Source of the DNA: Brachypterus glaber
Lineage: Eukaryota > Arthropoda > Insecta > Coleoptera > Kateretidae
Length of the DNA stretch: 64,000 nt
NCBI GenBank assembly: GCA_958510825.1
Contig: OY294047.1
Location: forward strand, 38,014,229-38,078,228
Direction of reading: 5' to 3'
This document shows positions 33,801 to 46,539 of this stretch, piece by piece. The position numbers and the translations under genes are program-made. Every line of letters starts with the position of its first letter. The first letter of the stretch is position 1. The notes under the pieces are model-generated. The model had not been told where the DNA came from. It searched no databases and worked only from the letters and a program-made list of their open reading frames with translations.

Positions 33801-34000
33801 NNNNNNNNNNNNNNNNNNNNNNNNNNNNNNNNNNNNNNNNNNNNNNNNNNNNNNNNNNNNNNNNNNNNNNNNNNNNNNNNNNNNNNNNNNNNNNNNNNNN
33901 NNNNNNNNNNNNNNNNNNNNNNNNNNNNNNNNNNNNNNNNNNNNNNNNNNNNNNNNNNNNNNNNNNNNNNNNNNNNNNNNNNNNNNNNNNNNNNNNNNNN
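33801..34000. other. Assembly gap (200 N)
   Basis: Exactly 200 unknown bases, probably an arbitrary gap length. It directly precedes the minisatellite at 34001-34690, so collapse of that array is a likely cause. Open frames called across it are meaningless. Confidence 0.99.
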
Positions 34001-34690
34001 TTTTAAGGTTGCTGAAGTCGAATCTAATAATAAAAATTTTCAAAAAAAGTTCAAACTCCACCCCCGTACAAGTTAGGAGGTAAATATTTTAAAATATTTT
34101 CAACCTCTGAGGGGTCAGGGTGGTATATTGGGGTTTTTGAGGTTGCTGAAAGTGAATCTAAATATAAAAAAACTTTAACTCCACCCCCAAAGGGGCGGGG
34201 ATAGTTTTTGTGAAAATTTGTATATTGGGGTTTTTAAGGTTGCTGAAAGAGGATCTGTTACTAAAAAAAAGCTAACCACCCCCTGAGGGGCGGGGGGTAG
34301 TTTTAGTAAAAATTTGTTTATTGGGGATTTTGAGGTTGCTAAAAGTAAATCTGATAATAAAAAAATTCTAACTCAACCCCCTAAGAGGCGGGGGGTAGTT
34401 TTTGTGAAAATTGGTATATTGGGGTTTTTAAGGTAGCTGAAAGAGGATCAGTTACTAAAAAAGCTAGCTCCACCCCCTGAGGGGCGGGGGGTATTTTTGG
34501 TGAAAATTTGTTTATTGGGGTTTTTAAGGTTGCTAAAAGTGAATATGATAATAAAAAAATTGTAAGAGGCATGGGTAGTTTTCGTGAAAACTTGTATATT
34601 TTTAAGGTTGCTAAAAGTGAATCTGATAATAAAAAATCCATTTTACGTGCGGAGGTGAAAAATGGGAAAGCTTTTTTACTAGGCAGTGTA
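34001..34690 (+). repeat. Minisatellite with about 97-bp units in an A/B alternation
   Basis: The anchor TATTGGGG recurs with unit starts at 34124, 34221, 34317, 34415 and 34511 (spacing 96-98 bp). Units at 34221 and 34415 carry GCTGAAAGAGGATC; units at 34317 and 34511 carry GCTAAAAGT and GATAATAAAAAAATT, so the higher-order period is about 194 bp. Each unit has a CCACCCCCTGAGGGGCGGGG-type short hairpin. A related block in reverse is at 2160-2500. Confidence 0.8.
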
Positions 34691-35080
34691 TTTTAAATAT
34701 ATATTAATAAAACACTTTTCCATATGGTGTACACTTTATGACGGTCACTGTACATAACTTCTTAATGTTTATTTCTTAATAATTTTCAGTAAATTAAATA
34801 AAACTTTCATTAGTAAAGTATTCATATTAGATACCCCTACATCTTGTATTGTTCTCTCCATACACATTAATACAAAATAGGCATAGGCATATCAAATTTA
34901 TTCTATTATACGTATTACGGACCATTTATCTGGATAATAAAATCCATTATGGAAAAATAGGAATCTTCACAATAATATTAATATGTGTGGGATGCACAAG
35001 TGTAATGTCATTAAGTGTGTATGGCTCATGATTATGAGCCCTAATTATTATAATCGTAGGTGGGTTAAGTCATAAACACA

Positions 35081-35200
35081 CACTTTTCAAACACAGAATG
35101 AATCCATTCTAGCTCTAGATACGGTATGAATATTCTTTATCACTTTTCAAACACAGAATGAATCCATTCTAGCTCTAGATACGGTATGAATATTCTTTAT
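35081..35200 (+). repeat. Perfect 60-bp tandem duplication
   Basis: 35081-35140 and 35141-35200 are identical, starting CACTTTTCAAACACAGAATG. No divergence was seen, so it is recent or an assembly artefact. Confidence 0.9.
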
Positions 35201-36724
35201 CAAGTGTTAGAATGAGCATATGTAGTGCCATCTCTTGTTTATAAAAGTAATGAAAACTGTAGCAAAATTAGCAAAAATATATATATTTTACCATGAAATA
35301 TTGAATAATTTAATGCAATTTAAAGTTTTGCGTTAAAATTACATAAAGTTTATTAGATTTTCTTAATATTTGACCAGTTTTTTATCAATTTAGTTCAAAA
35401 AATTAAAACTGCTTCCTATTGTTAAATATTTAAACCTGATATGTATGTCACAACAATCTGACATAACCTTCAATTTTTGCATTATAATTTGTAAATATGT
35501 GCTAAAATTAAACAAAAATCTTTTATAACTACTGATTTGATAAAATTATTAAATAATATTAATTGCTTTATTTAAAAATATGTCTTTTGTTGCATTTACA
35601 ATGTCGAGTCACAAAAAACATTGTTTTTAACCTTGTCCGCAGTTTAAGCCATACAGTGTTTCATATTTGCAGTCGAAGAAAAAGTATAGTCTACAACACA
35701 TATGGAATAGCCATTCCGCACTCGCGGGACCGTCATATTCGCCTACCGGCTCGTATGAAAAACTTTTCGCTTTCGCGGAATATTGTCTATTCCATAATAG
35801 TTTTAGAATATACAATTTTAATTTTGTTAGGTGTTTCATGTTTAAGAAATGGGACAAAGGAAATAATGTAGGAATTTTGTCATTTTCCAAAGTGCTAATA
35901 AGTTGGGTATGTGTATAGTTGGGAATTTTTCTCTGAATTTTTAGTGGTGATCTTTTTTTTTGCTGTTTTTTTTAAATTTATTTTTAGCCAGGGGTATAAA
36001 AGCTTTAAAGCTTTTTTTAAGGAGGACCGGTTGGGAAAATTGGGCTGGACAGCTAGGAATTTTTTAGCCTTTAAAATTTTTAACAGATTGATTAGTACCT
36101 CCCTCCCCTCCCTATTCCATCCCTCCTCACCCCCGTCCCCCCTTTCCCGGCCCCCATGGCCAATTCATGACAGATGCAACTCCAGCATCAGTGAGCAGTG
36201 ACTCACTCCCCCAAATATCCATTCAAACTAATTCTGTTTTAGACAAATGAGCTATAGGCACTGAGCCTGTCTCTTAAATAAAGAAAAGTTGATATTGTTT
36301 ATATTTGTTAGTTGGTTACTATGTTTTGGCATTAGATGTCACAAATAACATGTGGGTACATTTTCAAAGGAAATATTTATTAAATGTTACTCTAAGTCGG
36401 AAGAAAATGGGTTCCATTTATTTAAAACTGCATTTGGTAATAACATAATGAAGAAAGAATATGATTAATTTTAACTGGAGAACAAAAAATGTTTAAAAAT
36501 ATGCAAGGTATGACAAACAAGTCCATTTTTGCATACGGCACTGTAAAAATATGTCATGATAAATAACCTTAAAAATATATTTTGGCTAGGACTAGGAGAG
36601 AAACTTGGCATATCCGGAAAAGGCTAAACAGACGTTTGCGGGTTTACCATTTCCCTAGATTTTAAATTGTCTCCACTCTTATTCTTGACAGATAACGTCA
36701 CCTTCAGGCACCCTATTCCTCAGT
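35201..36724. other. Intergenic DNA with a pyrimidine-rich tract
   Basis: 36100-36165 is a CT/C-rich tract (CCTCCCTCCCCTCCCTATTCC). GAGATGGCACTAC occurs on the minus strand near 35226-35238 (CTCF-like core). The ORFs here (35563-35871 and others) overlap the foldback at 35701-35798 and lack motifs. Confidence 0.35.
35701..35798. repeat. Short foldback repeat
   Basis: TATGGAATAGCCATTCCGC faces GCGGAATATTGTCTATTCCATA around a 55-bp GC-richer interior. Confidence 0.55.
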
Positions 36725-36727
36725 ATA

Positions 36728-36879
36728 GGGAACGTTAAAGTATTACGTAACGCAAACTTTGATCATTTTGGACCCCCACCGCCCTTGTAACGCTATTTCC
36801 CCTACCATTAACATGGGCCCAACACTCCAAAATGACCCCCACCCCGCCTAGGAGCGTTACGTAATACTTGAACGTTCCC
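36728..36879. mobile_element. PIF/Harbinger-like MITE, second copy
   Basis: Same TIRs and interior as 16693-16848 (GGGAACGTT...AACGTTCCC, TTACGTAACGC) in opposite orientation. It is flanked by ATA on both sides (36725-36727 and 36880-36882). Confidence 0.8.
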
Positions 36880-36882
36880 ATA

Positions 36883-37358
36883 CTTACGTTTGAGCAAAAG
36901 AATTTTATGGATATGTCGCTTGTGAGCCACGAAACATTTTATTTCCATAAAAATTTTATGATATAGAATTCTTACCATACTGTTCAGTAGATACACTAAT
37001 CTATTGTTACATCCATGGCCTACGCAATATCATAACAGTTGATTCATCAAAGCACGCATTCTTTCCCTCCTGGTTGTATTTTCCTAAGAAATGGCATGCC
37101 ATGACAACCACCCCCGTAGTTTTGCTGGGTCAGTCGGCCGGTCAGATTTTCAAGAGGCTTTTCTTCTATTATTACGTGACATGGACACGACTACGATTTA
37201 TGGTATTGGGCAATTGTTTGTTTCTGGTACAGATTTAAGCAACTGAGGGTCGTTTGATGGTACTGTCGTCAAAATTGAACAAAAATAGTTGAACTTTTCA
37301 CTTTGAATTTCATCATGAATTGACAGAATTGTGTGTAAATTTTACAGAATTATTTATT
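36883..37358. other. Intergenic DNA
   Basis: Between a MITE and a LINE tail. GC-richer near 37075-37150 (CCACCCCCGTAGTTTTGCTG). No gene was recognised. Confidence 0.3.
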
Positions 37359-37960
37359 TATTTATTTCTTTATTTATTTATTTACCACTATTTACAGGAT
37401 AGCCCAATTACAAATAGGGAATAAAAAAGAATATAAAAATATTACTTAAAAATACATAAAAAATGAGATTTTAAAAAGAAGAAATAGAAATTTAAGTTAT
37501 AAAAAAAAGATTTTTAGTGATGTTACAGCCGAATATATCGAATATTTCACAAAACTGATTTGCATACTTACACATCTGATGTAATGGAGCTAAAGGCATT
37601 TGTTCGAATGTTTGGTAGATAAAAAGTCGTTTGAGATCTTAACGTGGAACAGAAAAATTAATTAAATTTAGTATTTCAGAACAGTCCAATGATCCATGAA
37701 TTATACTATGTAAAAAACATAAATAAGTCGTAATTCAGCGGTTTTCCAAGCTCATCACAGAAAACTATTGTAAAAAACCTCGTTAGATGTACCTATATCA
37801 GGATATACTCCATCTAGTTTATAGAAAACGTACTTTAAAAATTTCCTTTGAATATTTTCAATTTCAATTATGGTTCTTTTGTAGCCCGGTGACCAGATGG
37901 TAGATGCATAATTTAATTTAGATATCCTGAGTCTTAGGACCTGAGACAAATTACCCTATT
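37359..37960 (-). mobile_element. Non-LTR retrotransposon 3' fragment (CR1/Jockey-like) with TAAA tail
   Basis: Minus-strand frame 37755-37949 reads SKLNYASTIWSPGYKR followed by IENIQRKFLKYV, a hallmark of the region after the reverse transcriptase of CR1/Jockey-type elements. Further 3', broken frames give LRSQTTFYLPNIRTNAFSS, matching the usual end of these ORFs. On the minus strand the element closes in an AAAT/TAAA tail (plus-strand TTTA repeats, 37362-37383). It is 5'-truncated and carries several stops and frameshifts. Confidence 0.75.
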
Positions 37961-38658
37961 GATAATAGTATATTACAGTCGCGGCTAATAAACTTTGCTA
38001 AACCAAAAAGTTATATATTCAAAAATATACTTTAAATTTTTACATAGATTAACACATCTGTAATACTTTTTGTCAAGTAAACTATTTGGTTCCCATTAAT
38101 AAATCATTTTGAAATTAAAATATTTGTTTACATGAACTAAATATTTATTTGACTCAAATAAAATTTGTTACTCACAACCAAATAATTACTATTTAATTGG
38201 CCAAATCAAAATAAATCCTTTTTATCAGTGTTGATACGTCCAGATGGTTTCCAATTTCCCAGCACAACTCAAAGAATAACAGAAGTTAGTGGCAAATTAT
38301 TCAGAAGAAAAAAGCCAAAAACTAATTTGGAATTTAATATTCTATAGAAAGCTCTTCTTTTTTCACTTTAAGTAACCATGCATAATATTTATACGGTAAA
38401 AATTAACCTAAAAAAATATTTTGTGGTTTGATATTGATATTAATTGATATTCAGAATATATCATTGGATGTAATTTACACCTTGCATAATTATGGTAAAT
38501 ACCTGGGCTAGTTTTTATTATTTATAAAAAATTTAAAAATTCAATTAATTAATTTATCATATAATAGGGCATTTGTCCTATAATAGACTCCTATTGCAAC
38601 CTAAAAGAAAAAAGTACTACCTATGTGAGCATTTTGCGGATGTGTGTGAGATAATCAG
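37961..38658. other. AT-rich intergenic DNA
   Basis: No gene, repeat boundary or motif could be supported. Confidence 0.3.
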
Positions 38659-39260
38659 TATCCGGGATATTTCCAGTTATAGTCCAGTCTTCAGGTCAAT
38701 AAAAAAGGCACAGTAAACCTATTTTCGATTGAAAAACACCATTGTATTAAGTAAGCATAAAAAACCTTCCTATCCTACCCAAAAAGATTTTTTTTTATTT
38801 AAAATCCAAAAACGTATAGTGTAACGTTTAAGGCGGTGCCATGAATTATCTATAAGTCGTACAAAAAAAAAACTTTGGACAAAAAATGTTGTAAATTTGG
38901 ACCTCTTTATTTTCATATAAAACCTCCTTTGTTCCAAGTTTTTTTTTTGTACGAATTATAGATAATTCACGGCACCGCCTTAAACTTTACACTACGTTTT
39001 TAGATTTTAAATTTTCATATAAAACGTTTTTTGTCCTAGGATGCACCGATCTTGAGATATTTTGAAAAATCCGTGTTTTGTGAAAAATATGTTTAAAAAA
39101 TGACAGTACCAAATCGAGTTCAACTTCGCAAAATTGGTTTTTTATTTGAGGCCTTAAACCCTGCCCAATAAACTGAAAATCAAAACTCCCTGAATTATTT
39201 CTGGGTAAAGACTTTTTTATTAACCTGAAGACTGGACTATAACTGGAAATACGTCAGGTA
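38659..39260. mobile_element. Foldback element
   Basis: ATTTCCAGTTATAGTCCAGT with CTTCAGGT at the left is mirrored by ACCTGAAG and ACTGGACTATAACTGGAAAT at the right. Inner arms GTTTAAGGCGGTGCCATGAA / TTCACGGCACCGCCTTAAAC and ATTATCTATAAGTCGTAC lie around a centre near 38905. No ORF. Confidence 0.75.
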
Positions 39261-41469
39261 CTGGTGATCATGAGCTTACGAGTGAGCTTATACTAGAGCA
39301 AAGTAGAAAAACTAGACTATTTCTAAATTTTGTAAGTTTTTGGATATTTTCATTAAGAATCGCGTTATATTTTTGCTCCTTACAATAAAACAGTTTCAGC
39401 CTCGGAATATAATATATTATTTTTGTTGCATATTTTCTTAACATCGTTAAATATTTATGCAAGGGGAGAATGAGTTTGTATCAAAATATCAAGTGTGAAT
39501 ACTATTCATTATGAATTATGATTGTGTATTTCTACAGTTGCTGTATATGATTAGGATACGATCATTAATAATTCTTTGGTCAAGAAAATTATATATATGT
39601 TACCCACAAGCTGTCCTGACGTCATTTCTCATCATTGGGCCATGCAGGGGAGATCATATCCACAAAACAAGACAAGAACTATATTTGAGTTGGTAGGACG
39701 CTCTGAGCCTAAAACTTTGAACCACAGATTTCCCAAAGATATTAATTTTGAAAAAAATTGGAATGAGTTAATGTGAAAACTAGGTAGAAACTTCATTTTT
39801 GCAAAAGCCCATTTTGTAATATTTTTAAAATTAAATTAAATAAGGTTTATGGGGTAGTGATACCAAACCCGCAGTCAGAGCTTTTTAAGGCCCACTTGCA
39901 TTAATGATGGTTTAACTTTAAACTTGGATTAAATTGATGGCTGACCAAGCAGCATTTTTAACTTAAACTCGGTTTAGCTGAGTTAATCCAGTACCAAAAT
40001 TTCGTGCAAGTGTCCTCAAAACACCAAACTAAATAGTTTTTAGATTATTTGTATTTATTTCATTAATAAAAAAAATAATACACGGTTCTGATTGCCTGTT
40101 TTTCTTTTCATATATTTTACCTAGCTCTCTCTCTCACTCTCTCGTATATCGTAAATATTAAACTCTAGTGTTTTAATTTATTTAATAACAATATTTGCAA
40201 AATAGGAACATTTGTCCACAGTCTCCCCTACTATGAAAAACCCTAATGAAATAATTTTAGGGGAGAACCTATATCGAACTTTTTTCCAGAAAAACGACTA
40301 GATTTAATTGTTATATATCGTTTTTTCGCAAAAGTTTGATTGATAGTTTTTTGGGTAACGTTTTTCGGTTTACAGATCAACGAGTAGTTTTCACAATTTT
40401 GATTAATTAACTGCAGAAAAACGAGAAATGTATGATTGAAGCGTTTACATCATAATTAAAATGTAACAATTCAGGCTTAATCACTACTTTTAATTTAGTA
40501 TCAAATACCCAGCTATTCGGACTGACGTCATCACAATATACACTGTAAAAAATATTTTCTGTAATTTAGTTACCGCATTTGAAAAGAAAATTCTAAAATT
40601 TTAAGGAATTTCAACCGTAATTTTAAAATAATATTAAACTTAAGGAACAGAAATTTTTAATTTTTAACAAAATTATAAAAATATTATTTCCATCAATCAA
40701 TTAGAAAATAGATCGATGGAATATTTATTATTAAACTTGATTTTAGGAGTTTACGAAAGCTATCATTTTCAAAAATATAAATAATTTCGCAAAAAGGAAA
40801 TAAAAAAAAAAGTTTTTTGAATTTTTTTTTCAGTCCTTTTTAGATTTCTTTTCTCCAATACGCTCTCGTTTGTAACCCTATCTTACCATTCTCGCCGAGC
40901 TCAACATATCAAAGTAGTTTTTTTCATTCCTATTGTCCAAGTTTTGCAACGTATTATTTTCATTTACTGTTTTTTAACCCGTTACTTCCAGTGCCTTATT
41001 TTAACGGATATAGTCAATAAAACAACCTTTTGGTTCTACTTCTAGGCATACGCTGACGACATTACCTGGATCCAGATCAATAAATATTTTTTTTAAAGCG
41101 ACAGTGGTCTTGTGCCTTTTAGTCATAAACACTTTTAAAGTAGAATTTATTTACAATAGGGATATTTGTTATAAAAAGAAGCTGAAAGTTATTTATATAA
41201 ATAATTTTATAACATTATTACCTTCATTTTATAACATTATTAGTGTTGTTTAGTAATAAAAAGAAGAAAGTCAAATTGTATACAATAAAACTTACTTTCT
41301 TTGAAAAAACTAAAAGGCATCTTGTCAGAGTTTCTACGAAAAATTAATATTCATTTTAATTTTAATTATCTCTGATCAAAACTATACAATTTTGGCGTTA
41401 CACATAAAGAAATAATTACTAAAAATAAGTACAAAATATTTAGGAAAATATTTTTTTTCAAGTTTAATT
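39261..41469. other. Intergenic DNA
   Basis: Contains a weak inverted repeat near 39885-40015 (CCCACTTGCA / TGCAAGTGTCC). No coding support for the small ORFs at 39268-39776. Confidence 0.3.
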
Positions 41470-43042
41470 AGTAGAGAAGGTAGTAATATGGAACACTACG
41501 GATATATTGGAACCCCCGTTAAGTAAAAATTAGACAGCGATATCTAGTAAACAATAGTTGAATATCAATTAGGAGGGGTAAAAATTACCATACACAAAAG
41601 TGCAATTAATTTTTACCGCTAAACATTGAATTATTTGAGGTTATGTTCATATACCAAAACTGAAAGTTTATTTGTAGATTTTTGTAAGGAAATGTAAACT
41701 AAGTTTATTAGTTTTATAGTCTTTTTTTTACTTTATTGGTTTAGGAACTTCTTATAATCAAAATGCAAAAAGTAGGATTGCGAAAAATGACCATTTATAA
41801 AAAATTTTTTTTTACTTGTTGTTAATATGGAACTCTATGTATGATGATGGATGATGATGATGGGTAAAATTTGGATTCAGTGCCTTATGTGTATTTAATG
41901 GGCATATACTGAATGTTCCGGTTGACTTTTGTCGTAAAATAATAAAAAAATTATCTTAAAAAAAAAATGTTTTATGTTTAGTTTATTTTTTCATGTTGTT
42001 TATATAAACTTGTAAAGTTTTGCCTTTAATAAATGTTTATTTTGATTTAATACTTTAATTTGTATAAAAACAGTAACATTTTAGGTGTTCCATATTTAAA
42101 GTACATAGGGTTCCATATTGTCAGCATGGGTCCATATTACCATTATTTTATCTTTTTTTAAAAAAGTGATGGTAACTTCCTTAACATAACAAAAAAATCA
42201 AAATCGTTTAAAAACATAATTACCAGATAAATTTTGAACCAACAGTGCAACAAAATGGTTAAAAGTCCAAACCTTATTGAGATATACAGAATATTCCGTT
42301 TAAATTGGAATCACCCATGTAAAATAGGCCCTTGTTATTTTCTGATGGTCCGGTATTTTTTTTAAATACCTCATCAAAAGATGGATTTACTAAACTGAAA
42401 TAGGTTTCCAAAGTATTAAATCTGAGCCTGCTACGATTTTTTGAAAAATCGTTTTTTCGAGAAAACACATTAGCGATTTTTTTACACTAAAATTGTTTGC
42501 ACAGAAGTATTCAGTGTCAAAAAATGCACAAAACTATGAAATTATCCATTTGACAGTTAGACTGTGACTGACATCCAACAAAAATAACAGTGTTTATCAC
42601 AGTAAACAAAAACTTATTTCGCCCATAAAAAGGTAGACTGTGACTGACATCCAACAAAAATAACAGTGTTTATCACAGTCTAAACGAAAACTTATTTCGC
42701 CTATAAAAAGGTAGCCGCTTGGATTTTTTTACCTTAACTTGGTACCAACCCATTTTCGAGGACGCTGAACACTTCTGTGCAATCAGTTTTAATGTAAAAA
42801 AAATGCTAATATATTTTCTGGAAAAAACGACTTTTCAAAAAATTGTAGCAGGCTGAGATTTAATACTTTGGAAAACTAGTTCAGTTCAGTAAATGCAGTT
42901 TTTGATGAGGTATTAAAAAAAAAATAACCGACCCTCATAAAATAACAAGTGCCAATTCTACAGAGGTGATTCCAATTTTAACGGAACACTCTGTAGATAA
43001 AAAACAAAACAGGGGTTCCATATTACCACCTTCTCCTAGACT
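41470..43042. mobile_element. Foldback element with a nested foldback
   Basis: GAGAAGGTAGTAATATGGAA near 41473 faces TTCCATATTACCACCTTCTC near 43015-43035, and further GGAAC-TATGG words lie between (41829, 42089, 42110, 42130). The inner portion is occupied by a second foldback at 42285-42995. Confidence 0.6.
42285..42995. mobile_element. Nested TA-flanked foldback with internal tandem duplication
   Basis: The left end TACAGAATATTCCGTTTAAA and the right end, whose complement reads TACAGAGTGTTCCGTTAAAA, define TIRs ending in TA. Arms share TTGGAATCACC, AAGTATTAAATCTGAGCCTG and CTACGATTTTTTGAAAA with their complements. The spacer has two copies of a roughly 75-bp unit (GACTGTGACTGACATCCAAC at 42564 and 42636). 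Confidence 0.75.
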
Positions 43043-44275
43043 TGTTTTCAAGAAATTAATATTAGTATTATTTTTCATCTGAATTTTTAGTAATTACCAA
43101 CTATAAATATCTACTGGCCAGCTTTCATTTAAATTTCTTTAAAACTCAGTATAAATATTGCATTATTTAAACTAAACAGTTTTACCTGATTTAAGTTTTA
43201 ACATATTGGTCTAAGTAAAATACGTACTCAAAACTCAAAACATTTGATTAAAGTAATTGCAAGCAAAATATTTGATTTTACTACATGTTTGCCGATATAC
43301 AAACTTTTAAGCTGCATATTTTAAATATTACGTATTTTTTATAGTAGTTATTTCTCTCTGTGTAACAGGGTATCCTTAAAGTGTGTGAAATAAAAGAAAT
43401 ATCACAATTTCTTTCATTATGTGCCTCACAAAAAAAACAGTTAATGTTTACTTTCTTTTTTTATGACCTATATATAGACAAAAACATTTTTCCTTAAAAT
43501 TTTAATTTCTTTTTCTTAACGCGAAGGGTTTCAGGGAAAGAAAGTTTAATTTGAAAACCGTCATTTTGCGAAATATCTCGTTAATCATAGTGGCGGCGAC
43601 CCCAACTGTCAATCATGGTATGTTGTGCCGGCTGAAAGTTCGTGCACAACATTTAACAATCATTTTTGGTGTTAATAGATCGTTTGATAACGATTGTTTT
43701 TTCTTATCAATAAAAAATATTGCAAAACTGTTATTGGCAGGACAAAATAAGTATTAAAGAACGACAATATGTATAATAAAGGACAATTTACGGAAAATTT
43801 TTGACTGTCAGAAAAGGGTAAAAATGGTACTACCACGACAAAATAAAGAATTGAATGACAGAATAAGGTTTTTTAAAATAATATTTTATATGGCTAAAAC
43901 TATTTAAATAACTCTGGATTTTAGGATTCACTGTGTTTTAGATTTCAGTTATGATTCGCGTCTTTTTAAATAGGGGTTTGTCATATTTCAGTTGCGATTT
44001 AATATCCGAGTTTGTTTTAAATACTTTCAAAAGCGTTGGTTGTTAGTTTATTTGTAGGTTTAGTGTTTTTTTTATTTATTTAAACGAAAAAAAAAACGTC
44101 TAAAATGTATGCTTAGCTTCATTCTTACTGCTTATCTAATGAATAATTTTCTATTTTCATCAATTGGGCGAAGAAAGAAAAATTGCACTTAAAGGGTCCC
44201 GTGATGTTTGACAACCTACACAATTTTAACAATTAATCATAACTTAATTTTATGAACTGACACATTTTTAAATTT
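43043..44275. other. Intergenic DNA
   Basis: 43565-43700 is GC-richer and unique (TGGCGGCGACCCCAACTGTC), with GATCGTTTGATAACGAT-like words. The 68-codon ORF at 43551-43757 has no recognisable domain. Confidence 0.3.
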
Positions 44276-44737
44276 TTTCTATTTTGCGACTCTTATAAGC
44301 TCATAATCACACGCATTTTGCGTGTTCTTATATATCGCTTGAAGTTTTTCCTACAAATGTCAATGTCGCTTTAAAGTTTTTCTACAAAATTTTGTGTTTG
44401 TGTTATTTTTTACCGTGTTAAAATATTGGCTTTGTTAATTGCAGTGAAAAAGAGAAGATAAGACTATAAAATATATCAAAATATCATTTGTTCTTAGAAT
44501 TTTAAACATGGTGTAAACTGTAATGCCAACCCAAAACAAAAATCCCTAAATAAGTCATCAATTTAAATATAAGTTTTTTTTTAATTTTAGAGCAACATAG
44601 AAAAAATTGTATAAAGCACTCGTTTCATAACACGTTTTTAGCGCACTAGTACTTTAGAAAACTCGCCTCAAGCAGCTCGTTTTCTAAACTCTAGCTCTGA
44701 AAACGTATGTTATGAAACTAGTACTTTAATATACTAT
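44276..44737 (+). repeat. Dispersed repeat family B, copy 2
   Basis: Same order of blocks as 21261-21768, with a shorter part between GTGTTCTTATA and TTGAAGTTTTTCC. Keeps the full palindromic 3' block. Confidence 0.75.
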
Positions 44738-46539
44738 TTTCTATTGCTTATTTTATTTATTTTTTAATTTTCTACATGCAATTTTATTAAGGTTAGTATT
44801 TTATTATGTTAGGTACTTGTATAATAAGGTTTATTATATCAATATTAAATAAAGCATTTAGGTTATTTGAATTGTTGTCCTTTTTTGCCTCTTAAAATAC
44901 ACAAGACCGTTTACGTAACACATATGAACCGGGCCAGTTAAGGGTTAAACTGAGGGTTATAAATTGATTATATAAAAAGAATTTGTATTAGAATAGACTT
45001 CCTATATCATTAATTTTAGTGTCAATTTAAAAATACCTAGGGGAATCAGATAATACTATATGGAGATGGTTGTTTTATGTAATTATATCGGACATAAGGT
45101 TATTAAAATCCTTTTACATTAGATTAAATTATAAAGAAACATAGATAATATCTAATGTATACATTTTACTAACTGGTACCTGTGAGCTGAGGCAAGGGGA
45201 AGAGAAGAGGTAAAATTTTGCGTGTAAACTATAGACGACCTTGAATTTTTCACATTCCACCCAGGTGCCAACTGATAAAATTTAGATATTAATATGGATC
45301 CATTAAATCGAAATAAAATAATGATTTAATTTATTTTTTTCTGACGGTAGAGAAAGGATTATTAAAAACAAGTACTTCGGACGGTGTGGGTGACTTCGGA
45401 CACATTTTGGCAAAAACCTCCAAACCAAAGCACGTAATATTTGGAGCAAGTGGCTCAAGAGTTTGTATATCAGCATTGCCGATTCAACAATCAAAAAATT
45501 CTTGACCCTCAAAATCTTGAGACATAGCTCACAATGGTTTTTTTGTATGCATTCGAGGCCAAAAAAAAATCCAAAAAATCTGAAATATTGCTAAATAGAA
45601 ACGATTCAAATACTTGCAGATTTTAAATATTTACCCTAGCTAATTTTTTACAGGGTCACAAAATCCAAATATGGCACTTTTTTTCGTGTTTTTCCATATA
45701 TTTTATTAAAAATTTTATATAAATAATATAGATACAGCTAAAAATTTATATATGCAATACTACTACATACATATGCTTTATAAAAAATTTACAATTTTTT
45801 TTTTATATCCAGTAGTTGATAGTCTGGTTGGCGTTTAACGTTGCACACGATGAAAGAAATATCATAAAAGTGTCTGAGAACAAACCCAATTTTGCAGTGA
45901 TTATGTAAAACTTTAAACAATTTTACCCCAAGCTGCTGTCATATTTTATTGTGGGCTGATCCACCAATGCAGAAAAGGGCCACTAGATATTTAGCTATTT
46001 TGTTTAAAATCACTCTTTATATGGTCAGCTTATCCCTCCCAAAATGGTTAAATGGTTAATAGAATTGGTAAACATGTCAGATAGATCTTACCACCACCGG
46101 AAAAACTTCATGAATTTTTCAAGGCATCATATAAAACGTTGTGGACAATAATAATTTTAAATTAAATACTCTAAATAAAATCTAAAGGGATGACTCTATT
46201 GTCATATCAATAATTTTTTACAGTGTATAAAAACAAGTTTTATATAGATTTTTTTATTAAATTTATTTATTTATACATTTTTGGGACCTTTGAAAAAGGT
46301 AGTTTATACCACAGAGTGTTTTACAATACTATAATAATTTAAAATATAATTTGGTTCATGGTGTTTCTTGACATTTCTTCTGTTAAAATTATTTCCAATT
46401 TTTCAATTTTGCCTTCTGTTTCATATACTCTTTGTCTTGTTTGGACTTTTTTAAAAATAAATCATAGTTTTAATTAGTGTTATTTTTATAAATCGTTATT
46501 TCTTGCAAAATTAACAATTTCTTATTTCGCTAGAATAAT
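44738..46539. other. Intergenic DNA with repeat fragments
   Basis: 45370-45470 (CGGACGGTGTGGGTGACTTC, CCAAAGCACGT) is a partial relative of the foldback at 33042-33252. 46256-46330 (plus-strand ATTTATTTATTTATAC and GGGACCTTTGAAAAAGG) looks like a minus-strand LINE 3' tail. Confidence 0.4.

Noticed and set aside
33689..34061. ORFs of 105 and 117 codons on both strands
   Set aside because: They run through the 200-N gap; most residues are unknown.
34001..34690. CRISPR-like array
   Set aside because: Units are contiguous diverged 97-bp repeats without spacers, in insect DNA.
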